A DNA stretch of 64,000 nt from Vagococcus carniphilus (GTDB taxonomy: Bacteria; Bacillota; Bacilli; Lactobacillales; Vagococcaceae): NCBI RefSeq assembly GCF_014397115.1, contig NZ_CP060720.1:202001-266000 (forward strand). Direction: 5' to 3'. Below are positions 12,289-21,886 of this stretch, one piece after another (position 1 is the first letter of the stretch; the number at the start of each line of letters is the position of its first letter). The notes beneath the pieces were generated by a model. It was not told the origin of the DNA, searched no databases, and saw only the letters and a list, made by a program, of their open reading frames with translations. Both the position numbers and the translations under genes were made by a program.

Positions 12289-13131
12289 ATGGAGACTCCT
12301 TTAATTGAATTAAAAAACATAACATTTAAATATAGCAGTGAAGAGACTAAGAATGCTTTGAGTAATGTCTCTTTAAACATCTACCCTGGGGAATGGGTAG
12401 CTCTTATTGGCCATAATGGTTCTGGTAAATCAACATTAGCCAAAACGATTAATGGTCTAATTATGCCTAATGAAGGTGAGATTTTCGTTAAAGGTGAAAA
12501 GGTAACTGAAAAAACTTTGTGGGATGTCAGAAAAATGATTGGTATGGTTTTTCAAAACCCAGATAATCAATTTGTTGGCTCAACCGTTGAAGATGATGTG
12601 GCTTTTGGATTAGAGAATCAGGGAGTTCCTCGTGAGGATATGGTTAATCGTGTGAAGGATGCTCTAGAAAAGGTTCGTATGAGTGACTTTGCGGTGAAAG
12701 AACCTGCAAGACTGTCTGGTGGACAAAAACAACGTGTGGCGATTGCAGGCGTTATTGCTTTAAGACCAGACGTGATTATTCTAGATGAAGCGACTTCGAT
12801 GTTAGACCCTCAAGGTAGACAAGAAGTAATCGAAACGATTCGAAAAATCAAAGAGGATTCTAATCTGACTGTTATTTCCATTACACATGATATTGATGAG
12901 GCAGCTCATGCTAATCGTGTTTTAGTGATGCGTGAAGGTGAGATTATTCAAGAAGGAACACCAGCAACTATTTTTTCTCGTGGAGAAGAGCTGATTGAAT
13001 TAGGATTGGACGTTCCTTTTCCTGAAAAATTAAAAGCAGCTTTAAATGAGCGTGGAATTGACGTTCCCGCAACTTATTTAACAGAGGAAGGAATGGTTGA
13101 TTGGTTATGGACATCCGGTTTGAACAAGTAG
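12289..13131 (+). CDS. ecfA1: ECF transporter ATPase A1
   Basis: ATP-binding subunit of the shared energy-coupling module for vitamin and micronutrient uptake by ECF transporters. Walker [10 protein letters not shown] near residue 44, Q-loop VFQNPDNQF, signature [10 protein letters not shown] and Walker B VIILDEAT are all present in 280 residues. It overlaps ecfA2 by about 25 bases. The gap since rplQ (12132-12288) holds AT-rich DNA with no other gene. Confidence 0.96.
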   Translation: METPLIELKNITFKYSSEETKNALSNVSLNIYPGEWVALIGHNGSGKSTLAKTINGLIMPNEGEIFVKGEKVTEKTLWDVRKMIGMVFQNPDNQFVGSTVEDDVAFGLENQGVPREDMVNRVKDALEKVRMSDFAVKEPARLSGGQKQRVAIAGVIALRPDVIILDEATSMLDPQGRQEVIETIRKIKEDSNLTVISITHDIDEAAHANRVLVMREGEIIQEGTPATIFSRGEELIELGLDVPFPEKLKAALNERGIDVPATYLTEEGMVDWLWTSGLNK

Positions 13132-13979
13132 ATTTTACCTACCAACCTAATAGCCCATTTGAACAACGTGTTTTATTTGATATCAATTTAGAAATTCCTT
13201 CTAATAGTTATACAGCCATTGTTGGGCATACAGGGAGTGGTAAATCCACACTTTTACAACATTTAAATGCATTATTAAAACCGACTAAGGGAAGTGTGAC
13301 GATTGGGGATCGCGTGATTACACCGGAAACCAATAATAAAAATTTGAAACCTATTCGAAAAAAAGTGGGTATCGTATTTCAATTTCCAGAGTCTCAATTA
13401 TTTGAAGAAACAGTTGCTTTAGATATCGCCTTTGGGCCAAAAAACTTTGGTGTGTCTGAAGAAGAAAGCTTAAAATTAGCCAAAGATATGCTTGATTTAG
13501 TTGGCTTAGATGAATCTTATATGGAAAAGTCGCCTTTTGACTTATCAGGAGGACAAATGCGTCGTGTGGCGATTGCAGGAGTCCTTGCGATGGAACCAGA
13601 AGTGGTTATCCTTGATGAACCAACAGCAGGACTTGATCCTCGTGGTCGAAAAGACATGATGGATATGTTTTACCGTCTACATAAGGAAAAAGGAATCAAC
13701 ATTATCCTAGTGACTCATTTAATGGATGACGTAGCAGAGTATGCTGATTATATGGTTGTTCTTGAAAAAGGAAAAATTCATAAAAAAGGTCATCCGCGAG
13801 AAATTTTCTCTGATGTGACTTGGCTAAAAGAAAAACAGTTAGGCGTTCCAACAGCTACTAATTTTGCATTTGAATTAATGGGAAAAGGTTACGAGTTTTC
13901 TCAATTACCATTAACGGCAAGTGAATTAGCTGATGAGCTAGCTCGTGATTTGAAAGCAGGTGACGCTCATGATGAATAA
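13107..13979 (+). CDS. ecfA2: ECF transporter ATPase A2
   Basis: Second ATPase of the ECF module, 290 residues from the ATG at 13107 ([16 protein letters not shown]). Walker [11 protein letters not shown]-loop [13 protein letters not shown], signature [10 protein letters not shown] and Walker [16 protein letters not shown] are intact. It overlaps ecfA1 and ecfT, as is usual for this translationally coupled trio. Confidence 0.96.
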   Translation: MDIRFEQVDFTYQPNSPFEQRVLFDINLEIPSNSYTAIVGHTGSGKSTLLQHLNALLKPTKGSVTIGDRVITPETNNKNLKPIRKKVGIVFQFPESQLFEETVALDIAFGPKNFGVSEEESLKLAKDMLDLVGLDESYMEKSPFDLSGGQMRRVAIAGVLAMEPEVVILDEPTAGLDPRGRKDMMDMFYRLHKEKGINIILVTHLMDDVAEYADYMVVLEKGKIHKKGHPREIFSDVTWLKEKQLGVPTATNFAFELMGKGYEFSQLPLTASELADELARDLKAGDAHDE

Positions 13980-14766
13980 ACTGATTTTAGGTCGTTACAT
14001 TCCAGGAGATTCTTTTGTTCATAATTTAGACCCAAGATCTAAGTTAGTTGCCAGTTTCTATTTTATTGGTATTATCTTCTTGTGTAATAACTTCCTATCT
14101 TTTGGTGTGATGTTTGCTTTTACATTATTTGCTATTTTTCTATCAAAAATTAGTTTGAAGTTTTTTATCAAGGGAGTTAAACCTTTAATTTGGTTGATTC
14201 TTTTTACGGTTATTCTTCAAGTGCTCTTTTCTCAAGGGGGAGAAGTGTATTTCAAATGGGGAATATTTACAATTAGTGAATTCGGCGTACAAAATGGTGC
14301 GTACATCTTTATTCGCTTTGTATTGATTATTTTCATGTCAACCTTGCTAACTTTAACGACACCGCCATTATCATTGGCTGATGCGATTGAGTATTTACTT
14401 CGCCCGTTAAAAGTTGTTAAATTCCCAGCTCATGAAATTTCTTTGATGCTTTCAATTGCTTTACGTTTTGTCCCAACGTTGATGGATGAAACAGAAAAGA
14501 TTATGAATGCGCAACGTGCTCGTGGTGTAGATTTTGGTGAAGGAAACTTAATGCAAAAAATGAAAGCAATCGTGCCGTTATTAATTCCGTTATTTGTTAG
14601 CAGTTTTAACCGTGCAGAAGATTTAGCGATTGCAATGGAAGCAAGAGGGTATCAAGGAGGAGACGGTAGAACAAAATACCGTGTGCTTCATTGGCAAGGC
14701 AAAGACACAATGGTTGTCATAACATTTGCTTTACTAACAGCCCTATTAGTATTTGTAAGATCATAA
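13969..14766 (+). CDS. ecfT: ECF transporter membrane subunit T
   Basis: Transmembrane coupling subunit of the ECF module, joining the two ATPases to exchangeable S components. About 265 residues with several hydrophobic helices, and the coupling-helix signature ARG twice ([13 protein letters not shown] and [12 protein letters not shown]). ATG ATG at 13969-13974 gives two possible starts after AGGTGA; the reading overlaps the end of ecfA2. Confidence 0.95.
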   Translation: MMNKLILGRYIPGDSFVHNLDPRSKLVASFYFIGIIFLCNNFLSFGVMFAFTLFAIFLSKISLKFFIKGVKPLIWLILFTVILQVLFSQGGEVYFKWGIFTISEFGVQNGAYIFIRFVLIIFMSTLLTLTTPPLSLADAIEYLLRPLKVVKFPAHEISLMLSIALRFVPTLMDETEKIMNAQRARGVDFGEGNLMQKMKAIVPLLIPLFVSSFNRAEDLAIAMEARGYQGGDGRTKYRVLHWQGKDTMVVITFALLTALLVFVRS

Positions 14767-14775
14767 GAATAAGAC

Positions 14776-14824
14776 AAGAGGTTGGCGCATTTTCTTAAAG
14801 GAAAGTGTCCTAACCTCTTTTTTA
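14776..14824 (+). terminator. Terminator after ecfT
   Basis: AAGAGGTTGG (14776-14785) pairs with CTAACCTCTT (14810-14819), one G-U, followed by a T-run. The loop contains a further short self-complementary stretch. Confidence 0.75.
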
Positions 14825-14842
14825 AAGAAATGAGGAAAGATT

Positions 14843-15586
14843 ATGCCAAGATATAAAGCAGTAATTAGCTATGACGGAACTAACTATGCGGGGTTTCAAG
14901 TACAAAATAATGCCCATACAATTCAAGAAGCGATTGAAAAAACCTTAAAACGGTTGAATGGGGGAAAACCAATTACGATTCACCCATCAGGTCGAACAGA
15001 CTCTGGCGTTCATGCGAAGGGACAAGTTATTCACTTTGATTATCCTCATAAAAGAGAGGCTGAAAAGTTTCGTTTTGCTTTAGATACTCAAACACCAGAT
15101 GATATTTGTTTTCTGTCAGTAGAAGAGGTAGAAGAAACATTCCATGCCAGATATTTGGCAAAAGAAAAGATTTATCACTATCATTTAGATATTGGTCATA
15201 CGAGAGATCCATTTAAACGCCTCTATTCGGCTCATTACCGCTATGATTTGGATTTAGGGATAATGAGGCAAGCAGCAAAAGATATTGAAGGAGAGCACGA
15301 TTTTAGCGTGTTTTGCGCAACTGGTAGCTCAGTCGAAGATAAAACAAGAAATGTTTATGAAGTAATCATCGAAGAAGTGAGTGAGACAGAGCTGCGTTTT
15401 ATTTTTAGAGGAAATGGCTTTTTATACAAAATGGTTCGAATGCTTGTCGGAACGCTTCTAAAAATCGGTAATGGACAGTTACCCGTAGATGCGATAAAGA
15501 TTGCTTTAGAGAATCAAGACAAGAAAATGACAGGACCAACTGCGCATCCTGAAGGGCTTTTCCTAATGAATGTCTCCTATGATTAA
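14843..15586 (+). CDS. truA: tRNA pseudouridine synthase A
   Basis: Converts uridines 38-40 of the tRNA anticodon arm to pseudouridine. 247 residues with the catalytic aspartate motif GRTDSGVHAKGQ (about residues 50-61) and the family motifs FHARYLAKEKIYHY and FLYKMVRMLVGTL. It often sits after ecfT in Lactobacillales. Confidence 0.97.
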   Translation: MPRYKAVISYDGTNYAGFQVQNNAHTIQEAIEKTLKRLNGGKPITIHPSGRTDSGVHAKGQVIHFDYPHKREAEKFRFALDTQTPDDICFLSVEEVEETFHARYLAKEKIYHYHLDIGHTRDPFKRLYSAHYRYDLDLGIMRQAAKDIEGEHDFSVFCATGSSVEDKTRNVYEVIIEEVSETELRFIFRGNGFLYKMVRMLVGTLLKIGNGQLPVDAIKIALENQDKKMTGPTAHPEGLFLMNVSYD

Positions 15587-15620
15587 TTTGAAGAAAATTG
15601 AAAAAATGTGATGAATTTTA

Positions 15621-15649
15621 TTGACATATCAAGGGAATCACGATAATAT
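15621..15649 (+). promoter_or_regulatory. Sigma-A promoter for rplM-rpsI
   Basis: TTGACA (15621-15626) and TAATAT (15644-15649) are separated by 17 bases. It lies about 90 bases upstream of the rplM start, leaving room for a leader RNA. Confidence 0.8.
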
Positions 15650-15654
15650 GTTAG

Positions 15655-15740
15655 ATGGTATTGTTTGACCACAACATGGTGAGCCCCGGAAACTTATTAT
15701 GTAATGCCAAACATCAAGAACATAAATTGGAGGAAAAAAA
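15655..15740 (+). ncRNA. Probable rplM (L13) leader
   Basis: About 85 bases of untranslated RNA between the promoter and rplM. Firmicute rplM mRNAs carry a conserved leader thought to serve autoregulation. A GGTATTG..CAACATGG..GCCCCGG..TAATGCC region gives possible pairing (GGTATTG with TAATGCC). Called from position and self-complementarity only. Confidence 0.5.
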
Positions 15741-15742
15741 CC

Positions 15743-16186
15743 ATGCGTACAACATATATGGCCAAAGCTGGCGAAATCGATCGTAAATGGTATGTAGTAG
15801 ATGCGACAGATATTCCTTTAGGTCGTCTATCTACTGTAGTAGCATCAATTTTACGTGGAAAAAATAAACCAACATTCACACCACACGTAGACACTGGTGA
15901 TTATGTCATTGTAATCAATGCTGACAAAATCAAATTAACTGGAAATAAAGAAAGTGACAAGATTTATTACCGTCACAGCCAATACCCAGGTGGTTTAAAA
16001 TCAATTACTGCTGGTGAATTACGCGATAAAAACTCTCGTCGTTTAGTTGAGACTTCTATCAAAGGAATGTTACCAAAAAATACGTTAGGACGTAAACAAG
16101 GTTCTAAATTATTCGTATACGGTGAAGCAGAACACAAACACGCAGCACAACAACCAGAAGTATTAGATATCACTAACTTAATTTAA
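15743..16186 (+). CDS. rplM: Ribosomal protein L13
   Basis: Large-subunit early-assembly protein L13. The ATG at 15743, after TGGAGG, gives 147 residues ([20 protein letters not shown]), the normal length; the open frame extends upstream to 15704 without a ribosome binding site. Signature [20 protein letters not shown] is present. Confidence 0.97.
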   Translation: MRTTYMAKAGEIDRKWYVVDATDIPLGRLSTVVASILRGKNKPTFTPHVDTGDYVIVINADKIKLTGNKESDKIYYRHSQYPGGLKSITAGELRDKNSRRLVETSIKGMLPKNTLGRKQGSKLFVYGEAEHKHAAQQPEVLDITNLI

Positions 16187-16199
16187 GGAGGGAATTTCA

Positions 16200-16592
16200 T
16201 TGGCTAAAGTACAATATTTAGGCACAGGCCGTCGTAAAAAATCTGTAGCTCGCGTACGCTTAGTACCAGGTACAGGAAAAATCGTTATGAACAATAAAGA
16301 CATTGAAGAATATATTCCACATGCTGATTTACGTGAAGTAATCATGCAACCACTAGTATTAACAGAAACTAAAGGCGCATATGACGTATTAGTTAACGTT
16401 AACGGTGGTGGATACGCAGGACAAGCTGGCGCAACTCGCCACGGTATTTCTCGTGCTCTTTTACAAGTAGATCCAGATTTCCGTCCAGCTCTTAAACGTG
16501 CAGGATTGTTAACTCGTGACGCTCGTATGGTTGAACGTAAAAAACCAGGCTTGAAAAAAGCAAGAAAAGCAAGTCAATTCTCAAAACGTTAA
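16200..16592 (+). CDS. rpsI: Ribosomal protein S9, integration target at its 3' end
   Basis: Small-subunit protein S9, 130 residues, TTG start after AAGGAGGG. The C-terminal tail [12 protein letters not shown] reaches the P site. The last ~40 bases differ synonymously from two further copies of the rpsI 3' end at 34970-35018 and 48058-48106. The 3' end is therefore the integration target of a stacked element array, and its present 3' codons were probably supplied by element 1. The protein is intact. Confidence 0.96.
   Translation: MAKVQYLGTGRRKKSVARVRLVPGTGKIVMNNKDIEEYIPHADLREVIMQPLVLTETKGAYDVLVNVNGGGYAGQAGATRHGISRALLQVDPDFRPALKRAGLLTRDARMVERKKPGLKKARKASQFSKR
16477..16552 (+). repeat. Left attachment repeat of element 1 (inside rpsI)
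   Basis: These 76 bases of rpsI are identical to 34904-34979. Beyond this block the two copies diverge but still encode the same S9 C-terminus. This is the likely core repeat left by integrase 1. Confidence 0.8.
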
Positions 16593-16618
16593 ACCCTTGT
16601 TACAAGTGGTTTTTCAAG

Positions 16619-16649
16619 AACTCTCAGGTGTATATCTGGGAGTTTTTTT
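16619..16649 (+). terminator. Terminator after rpsI
   Basis: AACTCTCAG (16619-16627) pairs with CTGGGAGTT (16636-16644), followed by seven T residues. Because it lies inside the element side of the left junction, it was probably brought by element 1. Confidence 0.8.
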
Positions 16650-16669
16650 GTTGTTTTCTGAAACAAAAA

Positions 16670-16678
16670 TTGCCACCA
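16670..16678 (+). promoter_or_regulatory. Arm-type integrase site, element 1 left
   Basis: TTGCCACCA occurs once here, about 80 bases inside the left junction, and twice near the right junction (34790-34798 and 34801-34809). The distribution at the two ends and nowhere obvious between suggests integrase arm-binding sites. Confidence 0.5.
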
Positions 16679-16696
16679 TTCAGATTTTAAATAACA

Positions 16697-17896
16697 TTAA
16701 AAATCAATCAAAGTCTCTCCTAAAGGCTCATTTATGATGTCGGGAGCATTAATATAAAATTTTGTAACATTAGTATCACTATGAGTTAAAGCTTCTGAAA
16801 TCGCATTTAAAGACATACCACCTTGCTTAGCAAGCGTTGCAGCTGTATGTCTTAATTTATGAGGAGAAGCTTTTTCAAGGTAAGGATGTCTCCTTTTAAC
16901 TGAATTCATACGATAATTTAAATAATCAATGTGTAATGGTTGGTTCAGGTTACCTTTATTGTCTTTAAAGGTAAATAATAATTGTTCCTTACTTTGCTTA
17001 ATTCCTAAATCACCTAAAACTGTTTGCTGAACTTGTTTCCATTTTTCTAGTAAAGATAAGGTATCTCTAGACATTGAAAATATAGTATTCTTATTACCTT
17101 TTGTATTTTTTTCATTTCCAAATTTATCAAGTGTTTTATTGATTGTGATTTGAGAGGTCTCAAAATTAATATTTTTCCACTTTAAAGCATATGTTTCTGA
17201 TTTTCTATCTGCAAGAATTAAAGTGAGAATAAAAAGTAGATAGTCTTGCATAGGTAGTAAGTCGTTTTTATAGTCATATTCAAAAGCTTTAACCCATTCC
17301 TGTAACTGTGTTTTCGTTAAATATAAATCTTCTTCTTTTTTAGCTGAGTTTAAATGCTCTTTCTTCACTGAACGAATTCTAGATAATGATTTAGTTAAGT
17401 TATTCCTATCAATATACTCAAGTTCTTCAGCCCAATCAAAAATCGAATTAACGTAGCTTCTAATAATTTTAAAGTTAGCGTATTCTATAGATTTTCTCTT
17501 CATCTTTTTTATAACTAAACTTTTATTTTCGTTCAGCTCATTTAATGAATAGTCCCCAAGTATTGGAAGTATATGTATTCTAAAAATATCTTTAGTTCCT
17601 TTGATAGTCGCCATTGTTGGAGCAGTTGTTCTAGTTGAAAGGTGACCATCAATATAATCATCTAGCCAAATATCGTTATAAAAATCTTTGAAAAGAATAT
17701 CGTCTGAATTTTCTTCTATATAATCATTTAGAATATTAAAAGTGTTTATATTAAAATTCTTTTCAGCTTCTCGTGCTTCTCTTTTTGTTTTAAATGTTTT
17801 TTCAAATAGTTTTGGTTCTTTTGTTATTTCTTGAACTTCTTTCGACCTGTACATTCTCAACCTATAAGTTCCATTCTTTGTTTTAATTATTGCCAT
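16697..17896 (-). CDS. int: Tyrosine integrase of element 1
   Basis: Phage/ICE-type tyrosine recombinase, 399 residues. N-terminal AP2-like and SAM-like arm/core-binding domains, then a catalytic domain with the R of ADRKSETYALKW, HKLRH, the LTHSD histidine and the FYINA tyrosine. It lies about 100 bases from rpsI, reading towards it, the usual place for an integrase next to attL. It resembles the element 2 integrase (shared PHKLRHT.ATLA and LTHSDT.. segments), so the two elements use related integrases on the same target. Confidence 0.93.
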   Translation of the reverse strand: MAIIKTKNGTYRLRMYRSKEVQEITKEPKLFEKTFKTKREAREAEKNFNINTFNILNDYIEENSDDILFKDFYNDIWLDDYIDGHLSTRTTAPTMATIKGTKDIFRIHILPILGDYSLNELNENKSLVIKKMKRKSIEYANFKIIRSYVNSIFDWAEELEYIDRNNLTKSLSRIRSVKKEHLNSAKKEEDLYLTKTQLQEWVKAFEYDYKNDLLPMQDYLLFILTLILADRKSETYALKWKNINFETSQITINKTLDKFGNEKNTKGNKNTIFSMSRDTLSLLEKWKQVQQTVLGDLGIKQSKEQLLFTFKDNKGNLNQPLHIDYLNYRMNSVKRRHPYLEKASPHKLRHTAATLAKQGGMSLNAISEALTHSDTNVTKFYINAPDIINEPLGETLIDF

Positions 17897-18107
17897 TCGT
17901 ATTTCCTCCTAGATTTGCGAGCTAGAGTTCAATACTGAAGTCAGTATACCTTTAAAATAAAAAAATATACAACTAAGATTATAAAAATTACGAAGAAAGT
18001 TATCTGTAATGATTCTAGCGATTAATACATCTATGGACTATACTTTAACTAGTAGGTTATTTGGTTAATTAAAATAAAGAAATAAGGTTTAGAAAGAGGA
18101 AGTTAAA

Positions 18108-20465
18108 ATGTTTGATTATACAATGTTAAATGATTATGAATTTGAACTACTCTGTAGAGATATTTTTCAAAAATTTAAAGGAAATAAACGTGAATATTTT
18201 ACCTTTTCAGCTGGACGTGATGGTGGTATAGATATTTGCGATAAAGAAAAAAAAGAAATAATTCAAGTAAAGCATTACTCTAAAAGTTCTACAAGTAGCT
18301 TGATGACTTCTTTAAATAAAGAGTTGGAAAAAATAAAAAAAATAGAGACAATTGAAAAATACTATGTAATGACGAGTAATAGTCTGACATTAAGAAATAA
18401 ACAGGATATTGTAAAGATATTTAAAAAATATATGCTAGATACTTCCCATGTGTGGGGGAAAGAAGATATAGATAAATTTTTAGCAGATGAAAATAATACA
18501 GATATAGTTAGAAAAAATTTTAAACTTTGGTTAAATGCTACTAATGTTTTGGAACTGATGTTGGAAAATGATATATTAGTAGACTCTGAAGAACTTCTTG
18601 ATAGTATAGAAAAAAAGAAAGAGCTTTACGTTGATACAAAGGCTTTTCATGATTCATTAAAAATATTTGAAAAATATAATGCTTTAATTCTACTAGGAGC
18701 ACCAGGAGTAGGTAAGAGTACAATTTCTGAAATGTTACTATTGTATTATGTGAATAAAGGATACAGTATTCGTTATGTTTCTAGTAATGATATTGGGAAA
18801 ATTAAACAATCCTTATATGAAAAAAGTACCTCTGAAGTAATTTTATTAGACGATTTTTTAGGACAACACTATTTAAAATTAGATGATAAACAGCCAAATG
18901 AGTTGAAAACGTTATTGTCAAAAATAATTAGAAGTAAAAATAAAAAGATTATATTAAATTCTAGAATTACAATATTTAATGAGGCTTTTTACAAATCACA
19001 AATTTTTCAAAATACTTTTGAAAATTATGACTTAAAAAAATATACAATTGATTTAAATCAGATAACTGTACTTGAAAAAGCTAAGATACTGTATAATCAT
19101 TTGTATTTTAATAATATAGGGAAAAAATATTGTAAAACTATTTATTACAACAAACAGTATAAAGAAATTATAAACCATAAAAATTATAATCCACGTATTA
19201 TGGAATTTGTTACGAATTCAAGAAATCTCGAATTTGTAGAACCTAATGAATATTTTAGCTTTATTATAGGGCGATTAGACAATCCAGAAGATGTATGGAA
19301 GGATGAATTTGAGAATAGATTAGATAAGATTGACAGAATTTTTATGAATACTTTATATTCGTTGAGTGATACTAAAGTTAATAAAGAAGTTTTAAAAATT
19401 GCATTCAATAATAGGATAAAGAAACTTGATAATATTGATACAACAATTAATAATTTTGAGACTGTGTTAGTTAGGCTCACAAAATCATTGCTTATACAAT
19501 CATATTCTAAAAAAAGAAAGAAAATTTTTATATCTGTTTTAAACCCCTCAATTAATGATTATATTCAAAAAAGCATTAGTTTGAATCCAATTGAGTTAGC
19601 AAACATTGTTAATTACTCTAATTATTATGAACAAATTAGCAATATAAATAGACTAGATACAGAAAATGATTTAATTCGTAAATTCTTATATAACAAAGGA
19701 TTCAATAAATTAAAAAGTATGGAAGGGAGTATCTATTATTATTATTTGGAAGAATTAATAAATAACCAAATATTGGATGAATCTCTAATAGAAAATGTAC
19801 ATCTCTCTTTATGTAGTATAAAGGATGTGTCAGATATACCGTCAATTGAAAAATTTAGCGAGGTATTGACCAAACTACTAACAGAGTCGTTTTTTGAATT
19901 TTATCAACTTGACAGTATTTTATTGGAAGAAAATTTTTTTGAAAATTATATAACAATTATTGATTTTAAAACTGCTTGTATATTAATAAAGAAAACACCT
20001 TACAGTCACAAACTTAAAAATGTATTCTTTGAAGAATTACCTCTTACACTAGAATGGGAATTAGCTTCTGATTATGAATCAATTATAGATGAATCATGGG
20101 GGAATCTTTATGGAAATTTGTTCTTTGAAGAACCTCAATATCTACTTGTCGAAGATAATATAGATGCAATAAAAGATGTAATGCTAACAGAAGCTAGTGA
20201 TATACTTGCTGAAACTGTAGATAAATATTTTGTTTTCATAAATGATTCTTTCTTTGAAAATGATGAGGAGAAAGAACAAATAAAAGAAGAGGTAGTTGAT
20301 GAATTATTAAATGAAATTTCAAACGAAGTGTATGAAAGAATAAGGTATGAAATAAATGAAGTAAATGAACCTGAATATGAATATGAGTACGAGGAAAGAT
20401 ACACTGATAATGTAGATAATAATGAAGGTGTTATTGATGATATGTTTAATAGATTAACATATTAG
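18108..20465 (+). CDS. Mrr-like endonuclease fused to an nSTAND3-type NTPase
   Basis: 785-residue predicted antiphage protein. The N-terminus (about 5-60) has the restriction-endonuclease pattern FELLCRDIFQKF..SAGRDGGIDICDK..IIQVKHYSKS, with the D, Q and K expected of an Mrr PD-(D/E)xK nuclease. Then comes an NTPase with Walker A LLGAPGVGKST (about 194-204) and Walker B VILLDDFLGQHY (about 245-256); the DDFLGQ form is typical of nSTAND3 domains. The rest is a long acidic helical region ending in a Glu/Tyr-rich tail, presumably the sensor. STAND NTPases with nuclease effectors sense phage components and trigger abortive infection in the Avs group; this architecture is related in logic but differs. 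It is followed after 34 bases by a two-TM gene. Confidence 0.8.
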   Translation: MFDYTMLNDYEFELLCRDIFQKFKGNKREYFTFSAGRDGGIDICDKEKKEIIQVKHYSKSSTSSLMTSLNKELEKIKKIETIEKYYVMTSNSLTLRNKQDIVKIFKKYMLDTSHVWGKEDIDKFLADENNTDIVRKNFKLWLNATNVLELMLENDILVDSEELLDSIEKKKELYVDTKAFHDSLKIFEKYNALILLGAPGVGKSTISEMLLLYYVNKGYSIRYVSSNDIGKIKQSLYEKSTSEVILLDDFLGQHYLKLDDKQPNELKTLLSKIIRSKNKKIILNSRITIFNEAFYKSQIFQNTFENYDLKKYTIDLNQITVLEKAKILYNHLYFNNIGKKYCKTIYYNKQYKEIINHKNYNPRIMEFVTNSRNLEFVEPNEYFSFIIGRLDNPEDVWKDEFENRLDKIDRIFMNTLYSLSDTKVNKEVLKIAFNNRIKKLDNIDTTINNFETVLVRLTKSLLIQSYSKKRKKIFISVLNPSINDYIQKSISLNPIELANIVNYSNYYEQISNINRLDTENDLIRKFLYNKGFNKLKSMEGSIYYYYLEELINNQILDESLIENVHLSLCSIKDVSDIPSIEKFSEVLTKLLTESFFEFYQLDSILLEENFFENYITIIDFKTACILIKKTPYSHKLKNVFFEELPLTLEWELASDYESIIDESWGNLYGNLFFEEPQYLLVEDNIDAIKDVMLTEASDILAETVDKYFVFINDSFFENDEEKEQIKEEVVDELLNEISNEVYERIRYEINEVNEPEYEYEYEERYTDNVDNNEGVIDDMFNRLTY

Positions 20466-20499
20466 AAAAATTTATTCATCGGAAAAGAGGGGGAAATTA

Positions 20500-21033
20500 G
20501 TGGAAATTAAAATGAAACGTGTAATTATATTTAGTTCATTCCTATTGATTTTTGCAACTTTATTTTTACTTGTTATTAGTGTATTTATTAACTCACTAAA
20601 AGTTAATCCAAAAGTACTAGAACAAAGTGTTAAATTACTTTTAGGTCTAGCAACCATATTAACATTAACTTGGACGATATTTTCATATTTTCATACAAAA
20701 AAATTAGAGTATACATCGAAAGATAGGAGAGAATGGAGAAGTAGTTTAAGAAAAGTATTAATTACGTTAAGGGAAAATGACCTTGAAAAAGGTGGGAAAA
20801 GGCATCAAAAGTGTAAAAGTATTGTTTTAGCCAATCTAAATCCTTTACCATCTGATAATAGTATTGATAAGAAAGTATTAGATATATTTAAAAATGACAC
20901 CAGTATCTCTAAGCAAGTATCAGCATTAGAGAACTTATTGAAATTTGATTGGGAACGTGCTAAATTAGCAACAGGTTTTCGTTCTAATAAACTTAAGTCA
21001 CTTGAAATCGAATTAAAAAATAATATTAAATAA
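20500..21033 (+). CDS. Two-TM membrane protein paired with the Mrr-nSTAND3 gene
   Basis: 177 residues, GTG start after AGAGGGGGA. Two N-terminal hydrophobic helices (about residues 8-30 and 44-66) and a charged cytoplasmic-looking C-terminal region of about 105 residues. I do not recognise a family. Its 34-base spacing from the nuclease-NTPase gene suggests co-transcription, so it may be a membrane effector, an inhibitor or an unrelated passenger. Confidence 0.65.
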   Translation: MEIKMKRVIIFSSFLLIFATLFLLVISVFINSLKVNPKVLEQSVKLLLGLATILTLTWTIFSYFHTKKLEYTSKDRREWRSSLRKVLITLRENDLEKGGKRHQKCKSIVLANLNPLPSDNSIDKKVLDIFKNDTSISKQVSALENLLKFDWERAKLATGFRSNKLKSLEIELKNNIK

Positions 21034-21217
21034 AAATACTCAAATTTGAAATTAATATAAATACTTGCTATAACGAAATTATGGATACTAATTTTCTTTC
21101 TGTCCATTTAGAATGTTGATACACCAATGTTCTAAGTGGAGTAGATAAGTGAATGGAGTGTATGGTGTAAAAACTATATAAAAGTATCCTTAATAAATTG
21201 TTACAGGGAGGAGTGTT

Positions 21218-21790
21218 ATGACACGAAAAATAATTAATGTCAAACCGATAAAAGAGAAACAAATTTTAAAAACATTTACTGAAGAACTGAGACAAACAAA
21301 ACATCCTGAGAGAGATTATTTAATATTTTGCATCGGTATCTTCACAGGGCTTAGGATTTCAGATATTCTAAACTTAAAGGTATCTGATGTTCAGAATAGA
21401 GTCGAGACAAATATCATTGAGATTAAGACCAATAAAAAGAGAACGTTGAATCTAATGCAATTAACTAATCAAATTATTATTTATCTTAAGCAAGAACATG
21501 ATGGAGAGAGCGAATGGTTGTTTCCAAGTCCTAGAGATAACACTAAACCGCTTGCAACACATCAGTACTATAAAATCATGCAAAAGGTTGCAAAAGACTT
21601 AGAACTTGATTATATAGGGACTCATACAATGCGGAAAACTTTTGGCTATGCCTACTATCAGAAAACTAAGGACTTACCGACACTTATGACTATTCTCAAT
21701 CATAGCAGCCAAGCGATAACTCTCAGATATATAGGGATTGAAGATGAGCAAATAAAGGAAAGTTTAGACGATTTTAACCCATTAAATTGA
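21218..21790 (+). CDS. Catalytic-domain-only tyrosine recombinase
   Basis: 190-residue XerC/D-like protein with little or no N-terminal core-binding domain. Catalytic residues visible: R in GLRISDILNL, HTMRK, the LNHSS histidine, and tyrosine in LRYIG. GGGAGGAG precedes the ATG. Stand-alone recombinases of this size in Lactobacillales are often found in accessory islands, some near invertible DNA; no invertible repeat was found here. It lies between two defence genes and may help move them. Confidence 0.8.
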   Translation: MTRKIINVKPIKEKQILKTFTEELRQTKHPERDYLIFCIGIFTGLRISDILNLKVSDVQNRVETNIIEIKTNKKRTLNLMQLTNQIIIYLKQEHDGESEWLFPSPRDNTKPLATHQYYKIMQKVAKDLELDYIGTHTMRKTFGYAYYQKTKDLPTLMTILNHSSQAITLRYIGIEDEQIKESLDDFNPLN

Positions 21791-21886
21791 TAGTGAGTTG
21801 ATTTGTATAATCACTATTTTATATAATTGAGAAATATGTTTTCGTCATGTATAATTATTGGTAATAAATAAGATGGTGGTATCGGA

